Positions 18,603-27,212 of a stretch of 31,298 bases of DNA are shown piece by piece. Where the stretch lies: the NCBI GenBank assembly GCA_964537955.1, contig CAZICY010000022.1, positions 1 through 31,298 on the forward strand, in the 5' to 3' direction. Each line of letters opens with the position of its first letter. Position 1 is the first letter of the stretch. The notes under the pieces are model-generated. The model saw only the letters and a program-made list of their open reading frames with translations. It did no database searches and was not told where the DNA came from. The stretch comes from Mxb001 sp964537955 (lineage in GTDB: Bacteria; Actinomycetota; Actinomycetes; S36-B12). The translations under genes were made by a program, and so were the position numbers.

Positions 18603-19453
18603 GACGGCTCCTTCCAGGCCCGCGCGACCAGCACGGCGTCACGGCTGGCGCGCACCTCGTGGACGCGCACGCCCCACACGCCTGCGGCCGCAGCAAGGGC
18701 CGTGACGGCATCGCCCGCGGCATCGCGCTCGTCGCATGTCCGCGGCTCCCCGCTCGCGTCGGCGAGCAGCTCCCCGAGGAAGCGCTTGCGCGAGGCGCCC
18801 ACGAGCAGGGGCCTGCCGAGACCGGCAAGCACGTCGAGGTCCCGCAGCAGTGCCCAGTTGTGCGGAGACCGCTTGGCGAAGCCGAGCCCGGGATCGAGGA
18901 CGACCCGCTCAGGGTCAACGCCGGCCTGGGCGAGCGCATCGAGACGCGCGGCGAGCTCGTCGCGCACCTCGGCCACGACGTCGTCGTACGTCGCGAGGTC
19001 TTCCATGACGTCACTGGGCCCTCGCCAGTGCATCGCGACGTAGGGGACATCGCATGTCGCCAGCCACGGCAGCATCGCAGCGTCCGCGCGGCCACCGCTC
19101 ACGTCGTTGACCAGGACAGCCCCCGCAGACACGCACGCATCGGCGACGTCCGCTCTCATCGTGTCGATGCTCACGTAAACACCCGCTGCGACGAGTCCCT
19201 GCACGACCGGCAGGACGCGCGCGATCTCTTCCTCCGCCGAGATGCGCGTGGCTCCCGGTCGGGTCGACTCGCCACCCACGTCGACGAGATCAGCGCCCTC
19301 GGCGTGCAGCAGGCACCCCCGCTGAACGGCCGAGCGAGCATCCGCCCATCGGCCGCCGTCGGAGAAGGAGTCGGGGGTGACGTTGAGGATGCCCATGACG
19401 AGCGTCCGATCGAGGTCGGCGAGGGCACGGGGCAGGCCGCGGGGTGCGCGCAC
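18599..19453 (-). CDS. folP: dihydropteroate synthase
   Basis: 284 residues, a TIM barrel. It condenses hydroxymethyldihydropterin pyrophosphate with p-aminobenzoate and is the sulfonamide target. Motifs are VMGILNVTPDSFSDGG (19-34), DVGGESTRPGA, SIDT, VNDVSGG, DPGLGFAK and VGASRKRFLG. GTG at 19453 is two bases after the folE stop; the longer open frame upstream is the shadow of folE and ftsH. The MGILNVTPDSF start is that of a functional FolP1, not of a divergent FolP2 paralogue. Confidence 0.96.
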   Translation of the reverse strand: MRAPRGLPRALADLDRTLVMGILNVTPDSFSDGGRWADARSAVQRGCLLHAEGADLVDVGGESTRPGATRISAEEEIARVLPVVQGLVAAGVYVSIDTMRADVADACVSAGAVLVNDVSGGRADAAMLPWLATCDVPYVAMHWRGPSDVMEDLATYDDVVAEVRDELAARLDALAQAGVDPERVVLDPGLGFAKRSPHNWALLRDLDVLAGLGRPLLVGASRKRFLGELLADASGEPRTCDERDAAGDAVTALAAAAGVWGVRVHEVRASRDAVLVARAWKEPS

Positions 19454-19455
19454 CG

Positions 19456-20070
19456 CTAGTCCCGCAGCAGCGCCATGGCCTCGGCCCGCGTGGCCGGGTC
19501 CGTCAGGGCGCCGCGGACCGCGCTGGTCATCGTGCGGGCCCCGGGCTTGCGGACACCGCGCATCGACATGCACAGGTGCTCGCACGACACGACGACGATG
19601 GCGCCCTTGGGCTGGAGGATGCGCATGAGCGCGTCGGCGATCTGCGACGTGAGGCGCTCCTGCACCTGTGGGCGCTTGGCATAGACATCGACGAGCCGGG
19701 CGAGCTTGGACAGTCCGGTGATGCGGCCATCGTCGCCCGGGATGTAGCCCACGTGGGCGACGCCGTGGAAGGGGACGAGGTGATGCTCGCACGTGCTGTA
19801 GACCTCGATGTCGCGGACGATGACGAGCTCGTCGTGGCCGAGGTCGAATGTCGTGGTGAGCACGTCCTCCGCGGTGAGGCGCATGCCCCCGAAAATCTCC
19901 TCGTAGGCGCGGGCGACGCGAGCAGGCGTGTCGAGCAGGCCCTCGCGGTCGGGGTCCTCGCCCACGGCGATGAGCAGTTCGCGCACCGCGCGCTCGGCGC
20001 GCTCGCGATCGAAGGGTCCCAGTGCAGGCGGCTCCCGGTCGAGCGAGACCCGGGTGATCTCCGACGTCAT
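19456..20070 (-). CDS. folE: GTP cyclohydrolase I (FolE1)
   Basis: 204 residues. It converts GTP to dihydroneopterin triphosphate, the first step of folate synthesis. The zinc site is complete: C94 and H97 in STCEHHLVPF, and C167 in SCEHLCMSMRG. The block SKLARLVDVYAKRPQVQERL is characteristic. ATG at 20070 overlaps the ftsH stop as ATGA; sequence upstream in frame is the shadow of the ftsH tail. Translational coupling to ftsH puts folate synthesis under the ftsH promoter. Confidence 0.96.
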   Translation of the reverse strand: MTSEITRVSLDREPPALGPFDRERAERAVRELLIAVGEDPDREGLLDTPARVARAYEEIFGGMRLTAEDVLTTTFDLGHDELVIVRDIEVYSTCEHHLVPFHGVAHVGYIPGDDGRITGLSKLARLVDVYAKRPQVQERLTSQIADALMRILQPKGAIVVVSCEHLCMSMRGVRKPGARTMTSAVRGALTDPATRAEAMALLRD

Positions 20071-22070
20071 GGCTGCTCCTTCGAACGCTGCACGACGCCT
20101 TCGGCCGGCGCGGGTGCAGGCGCATGGCCGTTCGCATGACCCGTGCCGTGGGCAGTGCCATTCGCCGTGCCGTTGACGGGCACCTCCACGGGGCCGCGCA
20201 CATCGGGCTGGCGCAGGGACGAGCCGGTCCACGCCGGACGCGGCGACCGCAGCCGCAGGTCGGCGAAGACAGCCTCGACCTCGGCCTTGTCGAGCGTCTC
20301 CTTCTCGAGGAGCTCGAGCACCAGGCGGTCGAGGATGTCGCGGTTGTTGACGAGGATCTCGTAGGCCTCCTGGTGGGCCGTCTCGATGAGCGAACGCACC
20401 TCCTCGTCGATAGCCGCGGCCACCTCCTCGGAGTAGTCGCGCATGTGACCCATGTCGCGGCCGAGGAAGACCTCGCCCTGCTCTTGGCCGTAGCGGATGG
20501 CACCGAGGCGCTCGGTCATGCCGTACTGCGTGACCATCGCCCGCGCCAGGCCGGTGGCCTTCTCGATGTCGTTGGAGGCGCCTGTCGTCGGATCGTGGAA
20601 GATGAGCTCCTCCGCCGCGCGACCGCCCAGCATGTAGGCGAGTTGGTTGAGCATCTGGCTGCGCGTTGTCGAGTACTTCTCCTGATCGGGCAGCACCATC
20701 GTGTATCCGAGAGCACGGCCGCGCGGCATGATCGTGATCTTGTGCACTGGGTCGTTGCCGGGGAGCGCGGCGGCGACGAGTGCGTGTCCGCCCTCGTGGT
20801 ACGCCGTGATCATCTTCTCCTGGTCGTCCATCACGCGCGTGCGCTTCTGCGGGCCGGCGATCACACGATCGATGGCCTCGTCGAGCGCCTCATCATCGAT
20901 GAGCTGTCCGCCCGTGCGCGCGGTGAGCAGGGCCGCCTCGTTGAGGACGTTGGCGAGGTCGGCTCCGGTGAAGCCGGGGGTGCGTCGTGCGACCGCACGC
21001 AGGTCCACGCCCTCGGCGATCGGCTTGCCACGCGCGTGCACCTGGAGGATGGCGTAGCGACCTTCGAGATCAGGGCGATCGACGGCGATCTGGCGATCGA
21101 ATCGGCCGGGGCGAAGGAGCGCGGGATCGAGGATGTCGGGCCGGTTGGTGGCGGCGATGAGGATGACCCCGGACGACACGTCGAATCCGTCCATCTCCAC
21201 GAGCATCTGGTTGAGCGTCTGCTCGCGCTCATCGTGACCGCCGCCCAGGCCCGCGCCGCGATGGCGCCCCACGGCGTCGATCTCATCGACGAAGATGATG
21301 GCTGGCGCGTTGGCCTTGGCCTGCTCGAAGAGGTCGCGCACGCGACTCGCGCCCACGCCCACGAACATCTCGACGAAGTCCGACCCCGAGATGGAGAAGA
21401 AGGGAACGCCGGCCTCGCCCGCCACCGCGCGCGCGAGCAGGGTCTTGCCGGTTCCGGGAGGGCCGTAGAGCAGCACGCCCTTGGGAATCTTGGCGCCCAC
21501 GGCCTGGAACTTCGCCGGCTCGGAGAGGAACTCCTTGATCTCCTGCAGTTCCTCGACTGCCTCGTCGGCACCTGCGACGTCGGCGAAGGTCGTCTGGGGC
21601 ATGTCCTTGGAGACGGCCTTGGCCTTGGACTTGCCGAAGTTCATGATGCGCCCGCCGCCTTGCATCTGGCTCATGAAGAAGAAGAGCAGCAGGATCAGCA
21701 GCGCGAAGGGCAGGAGGGTGAAGAGGAGACTGAGCAGGATGTTGTCCTGGGGGACGATGACGTTGTAGCCGCCGGGCAGCTGGCCCGCGGTGGCCTTCTC
21801 CTGGAGGAGCCGCTGCAGCTCCACGCCCTGGCCGGTGACGTACTGACTCGTCACGACGGTGCCGTCCTTGAGCGTGAGCTCGAGCACCTGGTCGCCGTCG
21901 GTGATCACCGCCGACTCCACACGGTCGGACTGGATGTCCGCCACGGCCTGGCTCGTGTCGATGCGCTCGGGTCCGCCGATGCCGCTCACCAGGCTGGATC
22001 CGACCAGGACCAGCAGGACCGCAAGCAGGATCCAGAAGAGTGGCCCGCGCAGGAATCGCTTGGCGTTCAT
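20067..22070 (-). CDS. ftsH: ATP-dependent zinc metalloprotease FtsH
   Basis: 667 residues. This membrane AAA+ protease degrades membrane and some soluble proteins. Two helices (about 10-30 and 110-133) flank an external domain of about 80 residues. The AAA module has Walker A GPPGTGKT (203-210), pore motif MFVGVG (235-240), Walker B IIFVDE (258-263) and the SRH around NRPDILDPALLRPGRF. The zinc protease site is HEGGH (425-429). The C-terminal tail is unusual: about 40 residues rich in Asn-Gly-Thr and Gly-His repeats (NGTANGTAHGTGHANGH). ATG at 22070 has AGAGGA ten bases upstream; an in-frame ATG at 22127 is rejected as non-conserved. A perfect SigR-type promoter precedes it. Confidence 0.97.
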   Translation of the reverse strand: MNAKRFLRGPLFWILLAVLLVLVGSSLVSGIGGPERIDTSQAVADIQSDRVESAVITDGDQVLELTLKDGTVVTSQYVTGQGVELQRLLQEKATAGQLPGGYNVIVPQDNILLSLLFTLLPFALLILLLFFFMSQMQGGGRIMNFGKSKAKAVSKDMPQTTFADVAGADEAVEELQEIKEFLSEPAKFQAVGAKIPKGVLLYGPPGTGKTLLARAVAGEAGVPFFSISGSDFVEMFVGVGASRVRDLFEQAKANAPAIIFVDEIDAVGRHRGAGLGGGHDEREQTLNQMLVEMDGFDVSSGVILIAATNRPDILDPALLRPGRFDRQIAVDRPDLEGRYAILQVHARGKPIAEGVDLRAVARRTPGFTGADLANVLNEAALLTARTGGQLIDDEALDEAIDRVIAGPQKRTRVMDDQEKMITAYHEGGHALVAAALPGNDPVHKITIMPRGRALGYTMVLPDQEKYSTTRSQMLNQLAYMLGGRAAEELIFHDPTTGASNDIEKATGLARAMVTQYGMTERLGAIRYGQEQGEVFLGRDMGHMRDYSEEVAAAIDEEVRSLIETAHQEAYEILVNNRDILDRLVLELLEKETLDKAEVEAVFADLRLRSPRPAWTGSSLRQPDVRGPVEVPVNGTANGTAHGTGHANGHAPAPAPAEGVVQRSKEQP
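20118..20180 (-). repeat. low-complexity repeat encoding the FtsH tail
   Basis: Imperfect copies of short units, written GTGCC.T/GCCGT on the plus strand, encode the alternating Asn-Gly-Thr-Ala and Gly-His tail. This looks like slippage-type expansion inside the ftsH 3' end. Boundaries are approximate. Confidence 0.5.
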
Positions 22071-22104
22071 CTGGTCGGCTTCCTCTGATCGTCGATGATG
22101 CGGC

Positions 22105-22131
22105 AACGCGCCACGGGAGGCGAGCATTCCC
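22105..22131 (-). promoter_or_regulatory. SigR/SigH consensus promoter upstream of ftsH
   Basis: On the minus strand GGGAAT (22131-22126) is followed by exactly 18 bases and then GTTG (22107-22104). This is a full match to the SigR consensus GGGAAT-N18-GTT. Transcription would start around 22097, giving a leader of about 27 bases carrying the AGAGGA ribosome site. Confidence 0.65.
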
Positions 22132-22175
22132 GCCCGCTCCCTCGAAGGTACACCGGGAGCCGTGAGGAAGGCCGG

Positions 22176-22730
22176 TCAGCCGCCGTACACACGAGGGTCG
22201 AGGACCCCGACCTGGCGCAGGTTGCGGTACCTCTCGTCATAGTCCAGGCCGTAGCCCACGACGAAGACGTTGGGGATGTCGAATCCGACGTACTTGGGCT
22301 CCACGGGGATCCGCAGGGCCTCGGGCTTGCGCAGGAGCGTGAAGACCTCGACCGACTCCGCTCCGCGGGACTTCAGGTTGCGCAGGAGCCACGACAGGGT
22401 CAGTCCGGTGTCGAGGATGTCTTCCACCACGAGCACGTTGCGGCCCTCGAGGTCGGTGTCGAGGTCCTTGAGGATGCGGACGACGCCCGAGGATTGAGTG
22501 CCGGAGCCGTACGACGACACCGCCATCCAGTCGACCGTCACGTGAGACTTCAGGTGGCGCATGAAGTCGGCGACGACGATGGTCGCGCCCTTGAGCACCC
22601 CCACCAGGAGCAGATCGCGGCCGGCGTAATCGGCGTCGACCTGCGCTGCGATCTCCTCCAGACGCTGCTGCAACTCGTCGTGCGTGATGAGGATCTCGGT
22701 GATCTCCGAAGGGACGTGGTCGGCGTCCAC
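22176..22730 (-). CDS. hpt: hypoxanthine phosphoribosyltransferase
   Basis: 184 residues. It salvages hypoxanthine (and usually guanine) with PRPP. The PRPP loop is VVEDILDTGLT (101-111) and the other active-site segments are LLVGVLKGAT and the C-terminal VGYGLDYDERYRN. GTG at 22730 is preferred because AGGAG (22740-22736) lies five bases upstream. GTG at 22736 is also in frame, overlaps the tilS stop as GTGA, and adds two residues, but it abuts the ribosome site. The tilS-hpt-ftsH order is widely conserved. Confidence 0.95.
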   Translation of the reverse strand: MDADHVPSEITEILITHDELQQRLEEIAAQVDADYAGRDLLLVGVLKGATIVVADFMRHLKSHVTVDWMAVSSYGSGTQSSGVVRILKDLDTDLEGRNVLVVEDILDTGLTLSWLLRNLKSRGAESVEVFTLLRKPEALRIPVEPKYVGFDIPNVFVVGYGLDYDERYRNLRQVGVLDPRVYGG

Positions 22731-22732
22731 TC

Positions 22733-23740
22733 TCACTCCTCGCGGTCGTGTCGACGTCGCTCCGCGACCGGGGGGACGCGGCGGATCGCCAGCCTGCCAT
22801 ACGCGCGCGCGCCGCAGAGGCCGCCCGGGAGATCCACTCCGCCCTGGCCGTGCCAGTCCGACACGAGCGCCTCGAGTCGATCCACGTGGGCGGCGGTGAG
22901 CGCTCCCGCCGGGCATCCCGCTGCGACAGCGGCGGAGCGGATGATGCGCGTGCGGAGTGCGCGGGGAAGCTCCTGGAGTCCGGCCACGTCGAGGGTGCCC
23001 TCGGCATCGACCAGGGAGGGTGCCGCCTCACGGGCGAGCGCATCGAGGGCGTCGGCGTCGTCGCCGAGGAGCCGCGCCGACCGCGCCAGGCCGGACACGA
23101 CATCGGGGCCCAGGGCCTCGATGAGTGCCGGCAGCGCGCCGTGGCGGACGCGCGTGCGGGCGTACGCCGGATCCGCGTTGTGCGGGTCCTCCCAGGTGTC
23201 CAGACCCGCCGCGCTGGCGCGCACGACCTCGCGCGGCAGGTCAAGGAGGGGGCGCCGCCAGCGTCCGGTGACGGCGGCCATGCCCGCGAGCGACCTCGCG
23301 CCGGATCCGCGGGCGAGCCGCAGCAGCACGGTCTCCGCCTGGTCCTCGCGCGTGTGCGCAAGGAGGATCGCCTGCGCGCCGAGTCGATCGGCGATCACCT
23401 CGAGCGCGGCTCGCCGGGCATCACGAGCAGCGGCCTCAGGGCCTGAGCCCGTCGCACTCGCATCGACTCTCTCGACGACTACGGGCGCGAGGCCGAGTCG
23501 TTCGCACTCGCGAGCGGCTCGAGCCGCCACCTCGTGAGAGCCGTCCTGCAGGCCGTGATCGATCACTGCCGCTGCCACCGGACGTCCCGTGAGCGCGGTG
23601 GCGTGCGCGAGCGCGAGGGAGTCTGCGCCGCCGGAGACCGCGACGAGGACGCGCGCGTCGTCGGGCAGATCCGACAGGCACTCCTCGACCGCGCGCCGCA
23701 CGAGCCGGGTCGCCTCCGCAGCATCAGGCGCGCCGGTCAT
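22733..23740 (-). CDS. tilS: tRNA(Ile)-lysidine synthase
   Basis: 335 residues. It converts cytidine 34 of the CAU-anticodon tRNA-Ile to lysidine so the tRNA reads AUA. The N-terminal ATP pyrophosphatase P-loop is SGGADS (36-41). Segments VIDHGLQDGS, LLAHTREDQAETVLLRLARGSG and RTRVRH follow as expected. The C-terminal domain is short, as in other actinobacteria. ATG at 23740 overlaps the DUF2342 gene's stop as ATGA. Confidence 0.93.
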   Translation of the reverse strand: MTGAPDAAEATRLVRRAVEECLSDLPDDARVLVAVSGGADSLALAHATALTGRPVAAAVIDHGLQDGSHEVAARAARECERLGLAPVVVERVDASATGSGPEAAARDARRAALEVIADRLGAQAILLAHTREDQAETVLLRLARGSGARSLAGMAAVTGRWRRPLLDLPREVVRASAAGLDTWEDPHNADPAYARTRVRHGALPALIEALGPDVVSGLARSARLLGDDADALDALAREAAPSLVDAEGTLDVAGLQELPRALRTRIIRSAAVAAGCPAGALTAAHVDRLEALVSDWHGQGGVDLPGGLCGARAYGRLAIRRVPPVAERRRHDREE

Positions 23741-24753
23741 GCGTGCACTCGTGCGATCCAGGCGGCGGGATCGGAGATCTCGGCGGGTTGCGGGAGCGTC
23801 TCGGGCGAGGTCCACACCGCGTTGAAGCCCGTCATGCCGACCCTGTCGACGACATGACGCACGAAGGCGGCGCCGTCGACGTACTGGCGCAGCTTGGCGT
23901 CGAGTCCGAGCAGGCGCCGGAGCGCGCCATCGAGCGTGCCGGCCTGCTGGCGACGGCGGTTGAACCGCTCGCGGATGACCTCGACGGTGGGCACCACCTG
24001 CGGCCCGACCGCGTCCATCACCACGTCCGCGTGCCCTTCGAGCAGCGACATGAGGGCCGTGAGGCGGTCGAGGATGGCGCGCTGCTCCTGCGTCTGCATG
24101 AGGTCGATGAGTCCACCTGACCCCCGGGCGCCCCCGCGCAGGCCCGCGACCACGCGGCCGATCGCGCTGCCCGCGTCGGGGTCGACGGCGCGGAGGTAGG
24201 AGTGCACCTCGTCCGTGAAGTAGCCCGACAGCCACGTCACCGCGCCGAACTGCACCCGGTGGGTCTCCTCGTGCAGGCACACCCAGAGGCGGAAGTCGGT
24301 GGGAGACACGTCGAGCTGTCGCTCCGCGTGCACGATGTTGGGCGCGACGAGGAGCAGGCGGCCTTGGGCGCCGAATGCCTCGTACTGCCCGAGCACCTTC
24401 GAGGACAGCCACGCGAGCACGGCACCCATCTGCAGGGCGGTCGCGCGCGAGCCCACCGCGCGCACGATGCGATTGCCGTCGCCACCGAGCACATCGGCGA
24501 CAGGCTCGGTGGCGGTGCGGAGCTGGTCGACGTTGGATGCCACCCAGGCCTTGCGCCCCACGACGACGCTGCGGTGGGCCTCGAAGGGCGCCTCCAGGCC
24601 GGTGACGTCGGCGACGGGCTGCACCGCCCTCTCGCTGGCCCGTCGCAACTGGCGCACGGCGGCCTCGACGTCGTCGCGGTCATCGGGCGGCCCCGACGGA
24701 GCGAGCCGCGCGCCCGTAGCCGCGGCGAGTGCCCAGTCCACGGGGTCGGCCAT
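23737..24753 (-). CDS. zinc-dependent metalloprotease-like protein, DUF2342 (Rv3626c type)
   Basis: 338 residues. The zinc motif HEETH (161-165, HExxH) sits in CLHEETHRVQFG, in a family annotated as DUF2342 or coenzyme F420 biosynthesis-associated. No signal peptide or helix is seen, so it should be cytoplasmic. The F420 link is an annotation-level association and no F420 genes are nearby. ATG at 24753 has TACAGT exactly six bases upstream and no Shine-Dalgarno, suggesting a leaderless mRNA that also begins the tilS-hpt unit. The stop overlaps tilS as ATGA. Confidence 0.87.
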   Translation of the reverse strand: MADPVDWALAAATGARLAPSGPPDDRDDVEAAVRQLRRASERAVQPVADVTGLEAPFEAHRSVVVGRKAWVASNVDQLRTATEPVADVLGGDGNRIVRAVGSRATALQMGAVLAWLSSKVLGQYEAFGAQGRLLLVAPNIVHAERQLDVSPTDFRLWVCLHEETHRVQFGAVTWLSGYFTDEVHSYLRAVDPDAGSAIGRVVAGLRGGARGSGGLIDLMQTQEQRAILDRLTALMSLLEGHADVVMDAVGPQVVPTVEVIRERFNRRRQQAGTLDGALRRLLGLDAKLRQYVDGAAFVRHVVDRVGMTGFNAVWTSPETLPQPAEISDPAAWIARVHA

Positions 24754-24759
24754 CCGACG

Positions 24760-24765
24760 ACTGTA
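24760..24765 (-). promoter_or_regulatory. -10 box for a leaderless transcript of the DUF2342-tilS-hpt unit
   Basis: TACAGT on the minus strand, then CGTCGG, then ATG at 24753. It lies in the 34-base space after the dacB stop, so the unit can be transcribed apart from dacB. Confidence 0.5.
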
Positions 24766-24787
24766 CGTCGCGGGCCAGGGGCCTTGC

Positions 24788-26083
24788 TCAGCCGCGGCAC
24801 CCGCAGGCGGCCAGCGCCGCGGCCGCGCGGTCCAGGGCGGCGCGGGATGCGTCGACATCCGACGTCTGGTCGGACATGAAGGCGAAAGCGAGCAGGCGAC
24901 CGTCGGCGTCGACCACCGTGCCCGCAAGGGTGGAGACGCGGATGAGGGTGCCGGTCTTGGCGCGCACGACCCCCGCGCCCTCCCGGGTGTCGGCGTCCAC
25001 GAAGCGGTCGGCCAGAGTGCCCGTGAGTCCGGCGACCGGCAGCCCGAGAGTGACCGGCCACGTCCACGAGGGTGCGGATGCGCCTGCCGTCAGGCTCACC
25101 GCGCTCGCGAGCGTGAGTGGCGAGGCGACATCCTCGTAGGACAGTCCGCTGCCGTCGACGAACTGCGAGCCGCTCGTCGGGACACCGAGGGACTGCAGCG
25201 CGGCAGTCGTCGCAGCAGCCCCGGTCTCGAAGGACCCCACTCCCGCCGCCTGCGCTCCCGCGAGGTGACCGAGGATCTCCGACATGTCGTTGTCGGACTC
25301 GGTCAGCATCGTCTCGACCATGGTGGCGACGGGCTCGGAGACGGTGGTGGCGATGACCTGGCCGGTGGCCGTCCCCGCCGCGACCTCCCCCACGGGCACG
25401 CCGCGATCCGCGAGCTGAGCGGCGAAGGCATCGGCCGCGGCCCGCGCGGGGTCGGGCTGGCGCGCATCATCGCCGCCGATGCGCGACCGGTCGACGACCA
25501 GGGGCGACACGGGAGCCGCGATGCCGAGTGCGGGATAGTCCGGGGACCAACCGGGCGCGAGCGCGGGCCCGTCGAACAGGCTCGTGTCGTAGCGCAGCGA
25601 CACCTCACCGGACACCTGGCCGGCGACTTGGTCGGCGAGATCGGCCAGGGAGGAGCCGCTCGCCGCGACCGTGGCGAGCGTGGGATCGCCCGCGCCCACC
25701 AGGGTGAGGGTCGCGGTCGCGGCATCCCAGGCAACGGTCGTCTCGATGCGCGCCTCGGGCCCCAGCGCCTCGAGGATGGCGAGCGCCGTGAAGACCTTCT
25801 GGTTGGACGCGACGGACCGCGCCATGGCTGCCTCGCGCTGGTAGAGCACAGCTCCGGTGGCGACGTCGAGGACGATCGCACCGACCGATCCGCCCAGCGA
25901 CCGGTCGTCGAGGAGTGGATCGAGCACCGGGGCCAGCCCCGCGGGGGCTCCCTCGGGTGCGTCGTCCGGAAGTGCGAGCACGACCTCGGCAGGGCCTGCC
26001 GGTGCCGCGAGGGGGACGGCGTACGCCGGAATCGCCAGCGCGAGGACCGCGAGCGCCATGAGGGGAATCCACGCGCGGCGCAT
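24788..26083 (-). CDS. dacB: D-alanyl-D-alanine carboxypeptidase/endopeptidase, peptidase S13 (PBP4 type)
   Basis: 431 residues. A signal peptide or N-terminal anchor (about 1-25, MRRAWIPLMALAVLALAIPA) leads into a penicillin-binding protein that trims peptidoglycan outside the membrane. The three active-site motifs are complete: SNQK (93-96, SxxK), SDN (263-265, SxN) and KTG (376-378). The insert between the first two is typical of S13 enzymes. ATG at 26083 has AGAGGAG four bases upstream; an in-frame ATG at 26125 is rejected because it precedes the ribosome site and breaks the signal peptide. It is divergent from ppa across 85 bases. Confidence 0.94.
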   Translation of the reverse strand: MRRAWIPLMALAVLALAIPAYAVPLAAPAGPAEVVLALPDDAPEGAPAGLAPVLDPLLDDRSLGGSVGAIVLDVATGAVLYQREAAMARSVASNQKVFTALAILEALGPEARIETTVAWDAATATLTLVGAGDPTLATVAASGSSLADLADQVAGQVSGEVSLRYDTSLFDGPALAPGWSPDYPALGIAAPVSPLVVDRSRIGGDDARQPDPARAAADAFAAQLADRGVPVGEVAAGTATGQVIATTVSEPVATMVETMLTESDNDMSEILGHLAGAQAAGVGSFETGAAATTAALQSLGVPTSGSQFVDGSGLSYEDVASPLTLASAVSLTAGASAPSWTWPVTLGLPVAGLTGTLADRFVDADTREGAGVVRAKTGTLIRVSTLAGTVVDADGRLLAFAFMSDQTSDVDASRAALDRAAAALAACGCRG

Positions 26084-26168
26084 GCGACTCCTCTCGGAAC
26101 TACCGTGCGGCCACTGAGTAGGCACGCCATGGGGAAGACTAGGTCAGGTCACCCGTCGAGGAGGTCCC

Positions 26169-26675
26169 GTGACACCCCAGCCCCTGGAATTCGACGTCAC
26201 CATCGAGATCCCCTCCGGTAGCCGCAACAAGTACGAGATGGACCACAAGACCGGCCGCATCCGACTGGATCGCATGCTCTTCACGTCGACGCGCTACCCG
26301 CACGACTACGGCTTCGTCGATGACACCCTCGGCTTGGACGGCGACCCGCTCGACGCGCTCGTCCTCGTGCAGGAGCCCACCTTCCCCGGTGTGGTCATCC
26401 GCTGCCGCGCAGTGGGGATGTTCCGCATGACCGATGAAGCGGGCGGAGACGACAAGGTGCTCTGCGTGCCGGCGGGCGACCCGCGGATGGAACACGTGCG
26501 CGACATCTACCACGTGTCGGAATTCGACCGCCTCGAGATCCAGCACTTCTTCGAGGTCTACAAGGACCTCGAGCCGGGCAAGTCGGTCGAGGGCGCGACC
26601 TGGACGGGGCGCGAGGAGGCCGAGCAGGAGATCCAGGAGTCCTGGGATCGCTACAAGGCGGACGGCGGTCACTGA
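26169..26675 (+). CDS. ppa: inorganic pyrophosphatase
   Basis: 168 residues, a family I soluble pyrophosphatase that splits PPi and pulls biosynthetic reactions forward. The signature DGDPLDALVLV (DxDPxD) binds metal; EIPSGSRNKYEMD and RYPHDYGFV complete the active site. GTG at 26169 is fixed by GAGGAGG (26158-26164) with a four-base spacer. Divergence from dacB is conserved (Rv3627c-Rv3628). The 85-base divergent region holds no -10 box I would trust. Confidence 0.97.
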   Translation: MTPQPLEFDVTIEIPSGSRNKYEMDHKTGRIRLDRMLFTSTRYPHDYGFVDDTLGLDGDPLDALVLVQEPTFPGVVIRCRAVGMFRMTDEAGGDDKVLCVPAGDPRMEHVRDIYHVSEFDRLEIQHFFEVYKDLEPGKSVEGATWTGREEAEQEIQESWDRYKADGGH

Positions 26676-26699
26676 GTCGCCGCCCGCGCGCGTCTTTGC

Positions 26700-26705
26700 A
26701 ACAAT
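26700..26705 (+). promoter_or_regulatory. weak -10 box before the NUDIX gene
   Basis: AACAAT lies exactly six bases before the GTG at 26712. It keeps A2 and T6 only. No Shine-Dalgarno is present, so a leaderless start is possible. Confidence 0.3.
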
Positions 26706-26711
26706 CCTCGC

Positions 26712-27206
26712 GTGACCCTTGTCAGCCGTCCCGGATCAGGCGATGGCTGGGTGACGTTGGAGTCCGGTCGCGTCGTCTGGGGTCGTTTCGGGGCGGCGGG
26801 CATGCTGCTGTGCCACCGCGAGGGAACCACTGATCGCCTGCTCCTGGCGCGCCGAGCCCACTGGGTGCATGGCGGAAACGGCGAGTGGTCTGTCCCCGGC
26901 GGCGCCATTGACGAACACGAGGATCCCATCGAGGCCGCGCTGCGCGAGTTCGACGAGGAGATCGGCGCTGTGCCGTCCGGGTGGCGCCTGGCAGGAATCC
27001 ACGAGGTGGTCGTGCAGCACGACCTGTGGAGTTATCACACCTGCTGCGCACTCGTCGATGAGCGACCGCACTACGACGCGACGCTGTCACCCGAGAACGA
27101 CGAGGCTGCGTGGTGGGCCATCGACGAGCTCGACGACCTGCCGCTCTTTCGGCCCTTCGCCGAGGCACTGCCCTCGCTGCTGGAGATCCTCGCTCGCGCG
27201 CGCTAG
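26712..27206 (+). CDS. NUDIX hydrolase
   Basis: 164 residues. The NUDIX box is complete, from GAIDEHE to REFDEEIG (G-x5-E-x7-REU-x-EE-x-G, about residues 64-86). Such enzymes cleave nucleoside diphosphates linked to another group; the substrate cannot be told from sequence. The first 30 residues form an extra strand-rich segment before the NUDIX fold. GTG at 26712 is 36 bases after ppa on the same strand. The stop TAG shares its bases with the stop of the convergent secreted-protein gene. Confidence 0.9.
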   Translation: MTLVSRPGSGDGWVTLESGRVVWGRFGAAGMLLCHREGTTDRLLLARRAHWVHGGNGEWSVPGGAIDEHEDPIEAALREFDEEIGAVPSGWRLAGIHEVVVQHDLWSYHTCCALVDERPHYDATLSPENDEAAWWAIDELDDLPLFRPFAEALPSLLEILARAR

Positions 27207-27212
27207 CGAGCG
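27191..27212. terminator. hairpin at the overlapping convergent stops
   Basis: CGCTCGC (27191-27197) pairs with GCGAGCG (27206-27212) around an 8-base loop. It spans the CTAG where the two convergent stop codons overlap and could act in both directions. There is no T-tract. Confidence 0.35.

Noticed and set aside
20124..22088. A 654-codon open frame on the plus strand opposite ftsH
   Set aside because: Same high-G+C shadow effect; the real gene is ftsH with complete AAA and protease motifs.
26084..26168. SigR-type or -10 boxes in the dacB/ppa divergent region
   Set aside because: GGAAC and GGAAG occur there but with no GTT at 18 bases, and the TAGTCT hexamer has no partner -35.
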